8,909 nucleotides of DNA, from contig JASHXR010000054.1 of NCBI GenBank assembly GCA_030043435.1, positions 1 through 8,909 on the forward strand. The letters are read 5' to 3'. Below the pieces are notes generated by a model. That model was not told where the DNA came from. It ran no database searches and worked only from the letters and a program-made list of their open reading frames with translations. The translations under genes and the position numbers were made by a program. The stretch's first letter is position 1, and every line of letters begins with the position of its first letter. Positions 1-8,070 of the stretch are shown in pieces. This DNA is from Microcaldota archaeon. GTDB lineage: Archaea > Micrarchaeota > Micrarchaeia > Micrarchaeales > CABMGC01.

Positions 1-1405
<1,405 letters not shown>

Positions 1406-1420
1406 CATCTCCACCTTACC

Positions 1421-2386
1421 TTACTGGGAAAGCAGCTTGTCTATAGCCCTGGATATCTTTAAGGCGTTGGGTATGTAGTACTGCTCGTAGCCGGGGAACG
1501 GGTATGGCAGGCTGTCCGACCCTACCCGCATTATCGGCGCGTCGAGGTCGAAGATCGCCTTCTCGGCCAGCCTTGCCGCAATCTCTGCGCCTGCGCCGAA
1601 GCCCAGCTGCGCCTCGTGGACTATGAGCACCTTCCCTGTCTTCTTCGCGGCCTCGAGTATCGCGGCCTCGTCGAGCGGGTTGATGGTCCTGATGTCGATC
1701 ACCTCAGCGGAGACCTTCTTCTGCGCCACCACGTCCTTGACCACAGGCACCATGGTCCCGTATGTGATTATGGCGAGGTCGTCGCCCTCGCTGACCTTGC
1801 TCGCCTTACCGATCTCCACCTCGTAAGGCTCCTCAGGCACCTCCTGCTTGAAGAGCCTGTAAAGCTTTGTAGGCTCAAGGAAGATGACAGGGTCTTTCAT
1901 GCGCGAGGCCTTTATCAGGAGGCCCTTTGCGTCGTAAGGCGATGACGGCTCGACGACAATAAGGCCGCCTACGTGGGAATAGTATACCTCGGGGCTGTCG
2001 GAGTGGTGCTCGAGCGTGCGCACGCCGCCGCTGACCGGAGTGCGGACTATCATGGGCACGGTGAAGGTAGACCTCGACCTGCTCCTGTACCTCGCGGCAT
2101 GGTTGATGAGCTCGTCGAAGCCCATGTACATGAACCCAGCGAACTGTATCTCTGCTATCGGGAGCATGCCGCACATGGCCATGCCTATCGACGAGCCTAT
2201 TATAACAGACTCGGCGAGCGGGGTATCGATCACTCTCTTCTCGCCGTACTTGGAACGCAGGCCGTCGGTGACCCTGAAGACGCCGCCGTCTGTGCCGACG
2301 TCCTCGCCCAGCACTACCGCGTTCTCGTTCTCCTTAAGTATCGCGTCGAGCGCGCTGTTCAGGGCCGAGACCATGTTCATCTGCAT
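1421..2386 (-). CDS. 2-oxoacid dehydrogenase E1 component, beta subunit
   Basis: This is the beta half of the alpha2beta2 thiamine-diphosphate decarboxylase that opens the 2-oxoacid dehydrogenase cycle; it joins the alpha subunit at the cofactor site and docks onto the E2 subunit-binding domain. The 321 aa are the usual length. Visible family hallmarks are VVLGEDVGTDGGVFRVTDGL (25-43), DTPLAES with the conserved Glu59, the RTPVSGG..HHSDSPE loop (115-133, His127/128), VVEPSSPYDAKGLL (144-157), and the transketolase C-terminal domain with DIRTINPLD (231-239) and PFPGYEQYYIPN near the end. The start ATG at 2386 lies 9 nt after the E1alpha stop with no clear Shine-Dalgarno, so translational coupling is likely; ATGs at codons 3 and 5 are possible alternatives. 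Archaeal homologues act on pyruvate and/or branched-chain 2-oxoacids; the exact substrate is undecided. Confidence 0.97.
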   Translation of the reverse strand: MQMNMVSALNSALDAILKENENAVVLGEDVGTDGGVFRVTDGLRSKYGEKRVIDTPLAESVIIGSSIGMAMCGMLPIAEIQFAGFMYMGFDELINHAARYRSRSRSTFTVPMIVRTPVSGGVRTLEHHSDSPEVYYSHVGGLIVVEPSSPYDAKGLLIKASRMKDPVIFLEPTKLYRLFKQEVPEEPYEVEIGKASKVSEGDDLAIITYGTMVPVVKDVVAQKKVSAEVIDIRTINPLDEAAILEAAKKTGKVLIVHEAQLGFGAGAEIAARLAEKAIFDLDAPIMRVGSDSLPYPFPGYEQYYIPNALKISRAIDKLLSQ

Positions 2387-2395
2387 AGCATCATC

Positions 2396-3505
2396 TTATC
2401 GCTGTTGCTGCCAGAACCCTTCCTTCACCGCCTCGTCGTACTCGTCCTTGAGCGTCTGCGGCATAAAGCTGTAGACATTGTCGAACATGGACTTCGGGTC
2501 GGGCTTGAACTGCTCAGCCTTCTCCACGCCTTCGTCTATGGTCTTCTTGAACCCCTCTTGCATCCCCGCTTCCTTCTGGTCGTCCCACAGGCCCTTGGCT
2601 CTCAGGTAGGTGCCTACCCTTGCAATCGGATCCCTCTGCTTCCACGCCTCGACCTCGGCATCCGGCCTGTACTTGGTAGGGTCGTCTGCGGTGGTGTGCA
2701 TGCTCATCCTGTAGGTCACGCACTCGATAAGCGTGGTGCCTGCCTTGGCCCTGCCTATCGCGTCGCCGACGGCCTTGTAGACGGCTATGACGTCGTTGCC
2801 GTCGACCTGCATGACCTCGACTCCTGCAGCGATGCCCTTCTGCGCCAGTGTCTCCGCTGCGCTCTGGTTCTTCCGCGGCACTGAGATGGCCCATTGGTTG
2901 TTCTCTATTATAGCGACGAGGGGCAGCTTGAAGACGCCGGCGAAGTTCAGAGCCTCGTAGAAGTCGCCCTCTGACGTGCCCCCATCGCCGCAGAACGCCA
3001 CCACAGCTGCATCTGCGCCCTTGTACTTCTGCGCGAACGCGATACCAGCGGCATGGGGCATCTGAGAGCTCACCGGAACTATGTACGGGAAGACGCCGAG
3101 CTCCCTGGATATTATGTTGCCTTCCTCGAAGCCACGCCAGAACATGAAGATGTTGTAGAGCGGAACGCCCCTCGCGATGAAGACCCCGTGCTGCCTGAAG
3201 TTGGGGACGAAGAGGTCGGACTTGCGCATCGCAAGCGCGGCCCCTATCTGCGTGGCCTCCTGGCCGAGCAGCGGGGCGTACGTCACTGCCCTTCCCTGGC
3301 GCTGCAGGCTCAGCGCCTTTGCGTCAAGCGCCCTGGCGAAAGACATCTGCCTGTACATCTCGAGTATCGCATCGTCGCCCAGGCCGGAGGGGAGCGCGGA
3401 CTGGTCCATGTTGCCCTTCTCGTCGAGTATCTGCATGTAGTCGACATGGCCCTCAAAAACCCTCTTGATCAAAAGAACACCGCTACGGCACTGACGCCAT
3501 GCCAT
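2396..3505 (-). CDS. 2-oxoacid dehydrogenase E1 component, alpha subunit
   Basis: This subunit binds thiamine diphosphate and Mg2+, decarboxylates the 2-oxoacid and reductively acylates E2. Numbering from the ATG at 3505: the ThDP motif GDGGTSEGDFYEALNFAG... to ENNQWAIS (GDG 173-175, NN 202-203); the FRQHG substrate/cofactor loop (103-107); and the ordered loop YRMSMHTTADDPTKYR (265-280) with His270, corresponding to the phosphorylation-loop region of mitochondrial E1. It is the first gene of the operon, behind a TATA box at 3548-3557. The start is uncertain. Family similarity begins near VDYMQILDEKGN (about residue 21), and the first dozen residues (MAWRQCRSGVL) look unlike a family N-terminus. 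A TTG at 3472 preceded by GGTG with a 5-nt spacer gives MIKRVFEGHVDYMQ and may be the true start; an ATG at 3436 is less likely. Confidence 0.95.
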   Translation of the reverse strand: MAWRQCRSGVLLIKRVFEGHVDYMQILDEKGNMDQSALPSGLGDDAILEMYRQMSFARALDAKALSLQRQGRAVTYAPLLGQEATQIGAALAMRKSDLFVPNFRQHGVFIARGVPLYNIFMFWRGFEEGNIISRELGVFPYIVPVSSQMPHAAGIAFAQKYKGADAAVVAFCGDGGTSEGDFYEALNFAGVFKLPLVAIIENNQWAISVPRKNQSAAETLAQKGIAAGVEVMQVDGNDVIAVYKAVGDAIGRAKAGTTLIECVTYRMSMHTTADDPTKYRPDAEVEAWKQRDPIARVGTYLRAKGLWDDQKEAGMQEGFKKTIDEGVEKAEQFKPDPKSMFDNVYSFMPQTLKDEYDEAVKEGFWQQQR

Positions 3506-3514
3506 AGCCCAATG

Positions 3515-3526
3515 CTAGGAACGCAT
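3515..3526 (-). other. Three-codon mini-ORF at the predicted E1alpha transcription start
   Basis: On the minus strand ATG CGT TCC TAG lies in frame with, and upstream of, the E1alpha ORF. Its ATG is about 26 nt from the centre of the TATA box, the place where a leaderless archaeal start codon would sit. A ribosome starting on the bare 5' end would stop after three codons, 9 nt before the ATG at 3505. It may be a regulatory uORF, a relic of an older start or coincidence; nothing in the sequence shows that it is translated. Confidence 0.3.
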
Positions 3527-3547
3527 AGGGCTAGGCCGTTGTACCGA

Positions 3548-3557
3548 CTTTTATATC
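3548..3557 (-). promoter_or_regulatory. TATA box of the 2-oxoacid dehydrogenase operon
   Basis: The minus strand reads GATATAAAAG, a good archaeal TATA box. Its centre predicts a transcription start near 3526. A second A/T-rich stretch further upstream (minus strand TTTATTAAAA, about 3567-3576) is a weaker candidate. The box serves the E1alpha-E1beta-E2-E3 operon and shares the 201-nt divergent region with the promoter of the HerA-like gene. Confidence 0.65.
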
Positions 3558-3633
3558 TCACAGCGGTTTTAATAAAGTTAAGGTGCTCTGCCATGCCTTG
3601 CACCACACGGGCTGCGCCCATTGCGTTACGCGC

Positions 3634-3675
3634 AGGCGCAGGAGCTCGGCAGGCGGCGCGGGTCTCCCTGCGCCT
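3634..3675. repeat. 9-bp inverted repeat directly upstream of the HerA-like gene's TATA box
   Basis: AGGCGCAGG at 3634-3642 and its exact complement CCTGCGCCT at 3667-3675 are separated by 24 nt. The second arm ends at the base before the TATA box, so it would cover the TFB recognition element. It could be a repressor site or simply a by-product of GC-rich sequence; no regulator gene is nearby. Confidence 0.4.
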
Positions 3676-3686
3676 CTTTTTATACC
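3676..3686 (+). promoter_or_regulatory. TATA box of HerA-like ATPase gene (leaderless architecture)
   Basis: CTTTTTATACC is centred about 26 nt before the ATG at 3707. That distance equals the usual archaeal TATA-to-start spacing, so the mRNA probably begins at or next to the A of the start codon. No Shine-Dalgarno motif lies between the box and the ATG, as expected for a leaderless message. Confidence 0.7.
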
Positions 3687-3706
3687 TTGATTGTGTAATT
3701 CCATAG

Positions 3707-5275
3707 ATGGAGATAAACATAGGGGAGGGGGTGGACGTCGACGCGCAGGCGATGCTCACCGGAAGGTGCTGCGTGATAGGCCAGAGCGGCTCTGGCAAGT
3801 CGTATCTCGTTGGAGTAATAGCGGAGGAGCTCTCGAGGAACGGCCTGCCGTACCTTATCGTAGACACCGAGGGCGAGTACGGGTCGCTGAAGAGCGCATT
3901 CGACGTGATTCGGGTAGGTGGAGACGACGCTGACGTTCCTCTCGGCGTCGATTATGGGAGACTGCTGAGGAGCAGCATAGTGAACCGCGTCCCTGTAGTC
4001 TTCGACGTCTCTGACGAGGTCGAGAAGGAGAGGCGCGTCGATGACGTCCTCTCGACGCTTTACTCGCTCGAGGAGAAGCTCAGGTCGCCGTACCTGGTCA
4101 TAATAGAGGAGGCAGACAAATTTTGCCCCCAGATCCTGCACAAGGGGTTGAACAGGGTAGAGGAGATAAGCGTACGCGGGAGGAAGCGGGGCATCGGCTT
4201 GATAGTAGCGACGCAGAGGCCGGCCAACATAAACAAGAACGTACTTGCACAGTGCTCATACGGCTTCATAGGAAAGCTTACTACGGAGAACGACCTGGGA
4301 GCCGTGAATGTCCTATTCGACGACAAGAGGGAGCTTGCGAAGCTCCCCGCGCTGAAGACGGGCGAGTTCGTCAGCTTCGGGCTCGGCGGGAACGCAAGGT
4401 TCAGCGTGAAGGAGAGGCGCGTAAGGCACGGCGGGGCGACGCCGCTGCTCAGCGGCCAAGTACGTAAGGCGGTAGACCTTGGGTCGCTGATAAAGGAGAT
4501 AAAGGGAACGCGGGGCAGCACAGGCGTGGCGAGGGCAGCCAGAGCGCCAACCGTGGGTGAGGCCTCGACACGCCTCTTGATCAGGGAGGCAGTATCAAAG
4601 GAGGAGGCGCGCGCGTATGCGGCGCGCCTGCTGCGCAAGAGGTTCCTCCTCTTCGGCGGGGCCGTCGAGGCTGTAGAGAGCGTCGAGGAGCGATACCTGC
4701 CTGCCTATGTGGCTATGCTGCGGATCCCGACCCGCAGGAGGAACGAGTTCGAGGAGAGGTACGCCGTCGTCGACGGGCATATGGCGCTCCTGCTTCTTGA
4801 TGGAAGGGTCAGGAGCGGCGGCGCTGCCGCGCCTAGGGCCGTGAGGCTCAGCGCGGCAGAGAGGCGCCTGCTTGCGTCGCTCTCGGGAAGGAGAACCTCG
4901 GAGGTGGAGAGGGTCGCGCGTTCGAATGGCATAGACGAAGGCGCGGCGTTCAAGGCGCTCTCCAGGTTCGAAGACGCAGGGCTGGTGAGCATATACAACG
5001 ACAGGATAGCGGTGCCGGACAGGAGACGCGCGCTGATGGTGAAGAGGCCAGACCTGCTCCCTTGCGCCGTTGACTCAGCCATGGTGATGGAGCGGCATGG
5101 CAAGAGCGACGACGCGAGAGCTGCACTTGCGCTCGCGTTCCCGTCTGCAGAGGTCGTGGAGGTGCGAGAGGCATACCTCCCGTTCTATGAGATTACGACG
5201 CGGATGGGGGACAGGGTCAGGGTCTTCAGGATCGACGCGCTCTTCGGGAAGGAGCTCGGGCCAGGCCTTGTCTGA
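3707..5275 (+). CDS. HerA/DUF87-family P-loop ATPase with winged-helix-like segment and repeated C-terminal motif
   Basis: This 522-aa ATPase belongs to the FtsK-HerA superfamily: Walker A GQSGSGKS (25-32), a strand with the acidic IVDTEGEYG (51-59), Walker B YLVIIEEADKF (129-139), a basic RGRKRGIG stretch likely to carry the arginine finger (158-164), and the HerA signature VATQRPANINKNVLAQCS (167-184). It starts almost directly at the ATPase fold, so the N-terminal HAS-barrel of canonical HerA is absent. After about residue 250 come an Arg/Ala linker, a region with RYLPAY (329-334), a probable winged helix (about 380-438: AERRLLASL..VERVARSNGIDEGAAFKALSRFEDAGLVSIYNDRIAV), and a second AYLPFY (489-494). 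HerA normally works with NurA, Mre11 and Rad50 in DNA end resection; none is present, so the role (DNA translocation, chromosome handling or other) is unknown. The start fits the leaderless promoter; the 3' end meets the convergent aminopeptidase gene. Confidence 0.88.
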   Translation: MEINIGEGVDVDAQAMLTGRCCVIGQSGSGKSYLVGVIAEELSRNGLPYLIVDTEGEYGSLKSAFDVIRVGGDDADVPLGVDYGRLLRSSIVNRVPVVFDVSDEVEKERRVDDVLSTLYSLEEKLRSPYLVIIEEADKFCPQILHKGLNRVEEISVRGRKRGIGLIVATQRPANINKNVLAQCSYGFIGKLTTENDLGAVNVLFDDKRELAKLPALKTGEFVSFGLGGNARFSVKERRVRHGGATPLLSGQVRKAVDLGSLIKEIKGTRGSTGVARAARAPTVGEASTRLLIREAVSKEEARAYAARLLRKRFLLFGGAVEAVESVEERYLPAYVAMLRIPTRRRNEFEERYAVVDGHMALLLLDGRVRSGGAAAPRAVRLSAAERRLLASLSGRRTSEVERVARSNGIDEGAAFKALSRFEDAGLVSIYNDRIAVPDRRRALMVKRPDLLPCAVDSAMVMERHGKSDDARAALALAFPSAEVVEVREAYLPFYEITTRMGDRVRVFRIDALFGKELGPGLV

Positions 5276-5285
5276 TGACCGGTCA
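5276..5285. repeat. Perfect 10-bp palindrome at convergent gene junction
   Basis: TGACCGGTCA fills the 7-nt gap between the HerA-like gene and the aminopeptidase gene and includes the latter's stop codon. The HerA-like frame reads TGATGA, a tandem stop whose second triplet begins the palindrome. It is too short to be a convincing hairpin terminator, and no T-tract follows on either strand. Confidence 0.45.
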
Positions 5286-7826
5286 GGAGAGGCCGTTCGC
5301 CTTCATGAAGTTGATGTTGGCGTCTATCCTCTCGAGCGACTGCCTTGTCCTCAGCTTGAGGTCTCCGCGCATATTGGACCCAATGGCGAAGAACGCGGCG
5401 ATCTGCCTCCTCTCCTCCGGGTCTGACGATGAGCTCAGGTTCGTGACGAACCTATCGAGCATGTGAGTGCCGCTGTCGTACATGGGCATGAGCGCCTTCC
5501 AGTTCTTCCTCGTCCACTTCCAGATCATGTGCCGCCCTACAGGATTCGATGAGACTATGGCCGGAAGCACGTACGAGTCCTGCAGCCTCACGTCGCGCGT
5601 GTATGCGAACCTCAGCACAGCGTTTATCACTGCCCGGTCCCTGAACATCGCGAGGGACTGCAGGAGCCTCCTCTTGTCGTCAGGTACTGTCTCCTTCTTG
5701 TAGAGCGAGACCATGCGCTTGAACCTTGCCATGTCTCCGGTCCATGCGGCGAGGCCGTAGACCGCTGCCCTTATGTCGGGCTCGATGGGATTGCCGCGCA
5801 GGTATGCGCTGAAGAGGGAGAGGGCCTTTGAGACCGTGGCCTTGTGCCCGAGCCTGCCCAGGCTCGAGATCGCGTCGCTTCTGAACATTGTGTCGAGGCT
5901 GGGCTCGCCGCTGCGCCTCTTCCATCCCAGGCGCCCGAGCGCGCCGAGGTGGTATCTCATGCTTATCTCGCTTAGCCTCTGCACAGGGCCTTTGGAGTCT
6001 AGCATGAGCTGCAGCCATGCGAGGTGTGACGAGATTGAGAAGGCGAGGGGGTAGTCGGGATCCATGCAGTACGACTCGATGAAGTCGAGATACTCGCCTA
6101 TCCTTATCGCTCCGGACCTCGCGAGGGCGAAGAGGTCGTTCTCTATCCCCCACGAATCTGCGCCGCGGAGCCTGCCGGAGCGCATGAGGACGCCGAGGCG
6201 CCTGAGCATCCAGCCGGGATACCGCACCCTGTAGAGGTAGTGCTGCCCGTAGTTGAACTTGGCCCAGCGAGCGCCTCCTGTAGCAAGGCGCAGCTGCGGC
6301 GAGTCCAGCAGTGACGTGACGCGCCTGTTGCCGTCGAGCTGGCACTCCAGCGGGAGCGACCATTGTCCCTTCCCTCCGCCAGCGCCGCGGCTGGAGATGA
6401 GGAACCTGCGCTGGCGCAGCCTGAGCGCGGTGTCCCTTCCCCTCTCCTCGCCGTCTACCTCGATTATGGGATAGCCAGGAAGGTCTATCCAGCTTGACGC
6501 GAATTTGTCAGCATGCTTGCCTGGAGATGCGCGCGAGATGGCAGACCAGAGGTCATACTTAGTCGCGTTGGAGTACGCATGCCTCTTGAGGTAGAGGTGC
6601 AGCCCCTTCCTGAACGGCTCCTTGCCGACGTAGGTCTCGAGCATGTGGAGCACTGTGCCGCCCTTCTCGTAGCTTATCGCGTCGAAGAGCTGGTCGATCT
6701 CCTCCGGCGTGCTTACGTGTACGCTCACCGGATGGGTCGACCTCAGCGCGTCTGCCGAGAACGCCGTCGAGATGACGTCGTCGAGGTACTGCTTCTTCAT
6801 CTCCCATTCAGGGTAGACGGCATCGAGAGCCTTGTTGGCCATGAAGGTCGCGAATGACTCGTTCAGCCATGTGTCGTCCCACCACCTCATGGTCACGAGG
6901 TCTCCGAACCACTGGTGGGCTATCTCGTGGGCCACGGTCTCCGCTATCTGCTGTCGCATCGCGATGGGAGTGGCCTTCTCGTCGCCGAGGAGAGCTATCT
7001 CACGGAAGGTCATCGCGCCCCAGTTCTCCATGGCGCCGGCGCTGAAGTCCGGCACGGCGATAAGGTCCAGCTTGGGCAGCGGGTACCTGATCCCGAAGTA
7101 AGACTCGAAGAACTTGATGAACTCCTTTGCGTACCTGAGCGGGAGGTGCGCAAGGCTGCGCTTGCCAGGGACGGTAAGCACCCTGAGCTTCAGCCTGCCG
7201 ATGGAGCCTGTCACGCTCTCGAACCTTCCCACGCCGAGGTAGACGAGATATGTGGACATCCTGGGCGTGGTCTGGAAGTCGAACCGCATCCTGGACTTGC
7301 CTGCTGCGGTTATCCTCTTAACAGGCATGTTCGATACCGCCTCGAGGCCCTCGTCTGCTATTATGGAGATGGAGAAGGTGGCCTTGAATGATGGCTCGTC
7401 GAAGCAGGGGAATGCTGCGCGGGCGTCTGCGGCCTCGAACTGGGACGAGAGAATGCTGCCCTCCTTCTTGCCTGACACGTACCTGCTCCTGTAGAAGCCG
7501 TCCATCTTCTCGTTGTTGACCCCTGAGAACCTGATCCGTATCGCGACCCTGCCCGAGACCTTCTCCCCAAGGCCGAGCGTTATCTCCTTCCTCTTTCTAG
7601 AGATGCCGACCCTTGCGGCGCGGATAGTCCCTGCGGCCTCGACCTCTGCGCCGAGTATCTTGAGGTCGCGGGCGTTGAGGCGTATGCTCGACGTCGGCTT
7701 CCTTACCCTTGCCAAAATCTCCTCGCTGCCAGTGAACCTGAATGTCTTGATGTCGGTCTCGAATGTTATGGAGTAGCTCTCAGGTATTACGTTAGTACCG
7801 AGCGTCAGGTATCCTTTCTCGACCAT
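5283..7826 (-). CDS. M1-family zinc aminopeptidase, similar to tricorn protease interacting factor F2/F3
   Basis: This 847-aa enzyme removes N-terminal amino acids from peptides. The M1 layout is complete: an N-terminal beta-domain (about 1-200, with the family motif AFPCFDEPSFKATF at 138-151), the substrate-amine recognition loop GAMENWG (264-270), zinc site HEIAH (300-304) with third ligand Glu323 in WLNESFATFM, transition-state Tyr386 in SYEKGG, a small beta-domain, and a long helical C-terminal region (about 520-847). No signal peptide is visible, so it is probably cytosolic. In Thermoplasma and Sulfolobus such enzymes finish peptide breakdown after the proteasome and tricorn; no tricorn gene is in the window. 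The ATG at 7826 is supported by GGTGAT at 7830-7835, 3 nt upstream, an exact match to the 16S tail complement. It stands alone on its strand behind its own TATA box. Confidence 0.96.
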   Translation of the reverse strand: MVEKGYLTLGTNVIPESYSITFETDIKTFRFTGSEEILARVRKPTSSIRLNARDLKILGAEVEAAGTIRAARVGISRKRKEITLGLGEKVSGRVAIRIRFSGVNNEKMDGFYRSRYVSGKKEGSILSSQFEAADARAAFPCFDEPSFKATFSISIIADEGLEAVSNMPVKRITAAGKSRMRFDFQTTPRMSTYLVYLGVGRFESVTGSIGRLKLRVLTVPGKRSLAHLPLRYAKEFIKFFESYFGIRYPLPKLDLIAVPDFSAGAMENWGAMTFREIALLGDEKATPIAMRQQIAETVAHEIAHQWFGDLVTMRWWDDTWLNESFATFMANKALDAVYPEWEMKKQYLDDVISTAFSADALRSTHPVSVHVSTPEEIDQLFDAISYEKGGTVLHMLETYVGKEPFRKGLHLYLKRHAYSNATKYDLWSAISRASPGKHADKFASSWIDLPGYPIIEVDGEERGRDTALRLRQRRFLISSRGAGGGKGQWSLPLECQLDGNRRVTSLLDSPQLRLATGGARWAKFNYGQHYLYRVRYPGWMLRRLGVLMRSGRLRGADSWGIENDLFALARSGAIRIGEYLDFIESYCMDPDYPLAFSISSHLAWLQLMLDSKGPVQRLSEISMRYHLGALGRLGWKRRSGEPSLDTMFRSDAISSLGRLGHKATVSKALSLFSAYLRGNPIEPDIRAAVYGLAAWTGDMARFKRMVSLYKKETVPDDKRRLLQSLAMFRDRAVINAVLRFAYTRDVRLQDSYVLPAIVSSNPVGRHMIWKWTRKNWKALMPMYDSGTHMLDRFVTNLSSSSDPEERRQIAAFFAIGSNMRGDLKLRTRQSLERIDANINFMKANGLS

Positions 7827-7854
7827 CTAATCACCATAGCGGAGGGCGCTGCGG

Positions 7855-7867
7855 CGCGCCTGGCGCG
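7855..7867. repeat. GC-only short inverted repeat in the aminopeptidase leader
   Basis: CGCGCC-T-GGCGCG is a perfect inverted repeat around a single base, within the predicted 5' leader of the aminopeptidase mRNA (start near 7880, ATG at 7826). Folded, it would give a four-pair CGCG stem with a five-base loop, about 20 nt upstream of the Shine-Dalgarno. It might tune translation; a role is not demonstrated. Confidence 0.3.
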
Positions 7868-7901
7868 GCGCACACTGCGGATAGATGTTTCATGCGGCAA
7901 G

Positions 7902-7911
7902 GATATATATC
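7902..7911 (-). promoter_or_regulatory. Symmetric TATA box of the aminopeptidase gene
   Basis: GATATATATC is identical on both strands. On the minus strand it predicts a transcript starting near 7880 with a leader of about 54 nt to the ATG at 7826, which fits the Shine-Dalgarno seen there. On the plus strand it would predict a start near 7932, one base from an ATG at 7931 that opens a 40-codon frame. Confidence 0.55.
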
Positions 7912-8029
7912 TGCTGCGCTTTGGGAAGGCATGGCGAGTGACGGTAAGGCGCTGCGGCGCACACCCTCGCGCAGCGGTTGCAACATGCCTCTTTTTAAGC
8001 TTTGCGCCAAATGCAGCGCTTGGGTCATG

Positions 8030-8045
8030 GTTAAAAGCTTTATCT
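8030..8045 (+). promoter_or_regulatory. Probable TATA region of the AAA-associated-domain gene
   Basis: GTTAAAAGCTTTATCT is the A/T-rich element nearest the gene; its centre predicts a start between about 8058 and 8066, giving a very short leader before the ATG at 8071. A similar element, TTTTTAAGCTT at 7992-8002, lies 38 bp upstream, so two overlapping promoters or a duplicated site are possible. The exact box cannot be fixed by eye. Confidence 0.4.
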
Positions 8046-8070
8046 TACAATAATATTGGGTGGTAGGGGT

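Larger units (their letters stand above)
7845..7964. repeat. GC-rich short direct repeats flanking the symmetric TATA box
   Basis: GGCGCTGCGGCGC occurs at 7845-7857 and again at 7948-7960, and GCGGCGCACAC occurs at 7865-7875 and 7954-7964. The second long copy joins the two units into one element. The copies lie on both sides of the TATA box at 7902-7911, and the surrounding bases are not repeated. They may be regulator sites or low-complexity GC sequence. Confidence 0.4.

Noticed and set aside
1973..2884. 303-codon plus-strand open frame opposite E1beta/E1alpha
   Set aside because: It lies wholly antisense to two clearly conserved enzyme genes, is rich in His/Leu/Arg/Val as GC-rich shadow frames are, and shows no domain.
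3515..3517. In-frame TAG between ATG 3526 and the E1alpha ORF read as pyrrolysine
   Set aside because: Upstream residues show no family similarity and nothing else suggests TAG recoding: the E2 gene and the gene at 8071 both end normally at TAG.
3053..3706. 217-codon plus-strand frame running through the start of E1alpha and the divergent promoter region
   Set aside because: It is antisense to E1alpha for most of its length, spans both TATA boxes and ends at the HerA-like start; its composition is not protein-like.
4060..5174. Several minus-strand frames (61-192 codons) inside the HerA-like gene
   Set aside because: They are shadows of the conserved plus-strand gene, Ser/Leu/Arg-rich and without start signals or domains.
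3707..5275. HerA-like gene as part of an antiphage defence module
   Set aside because: HerA ATPases can pair with SIR2 or other nuclease partners in defence, but the neighbours here are metabolic genes and no nuclease or partner effector is seen.
7845..7964. CRISPR-like repeats
   Set aside because: Repeat units are only 11-13 bp, irregularly spaced and GC-only; there are no spacers of even length and no cas genes.
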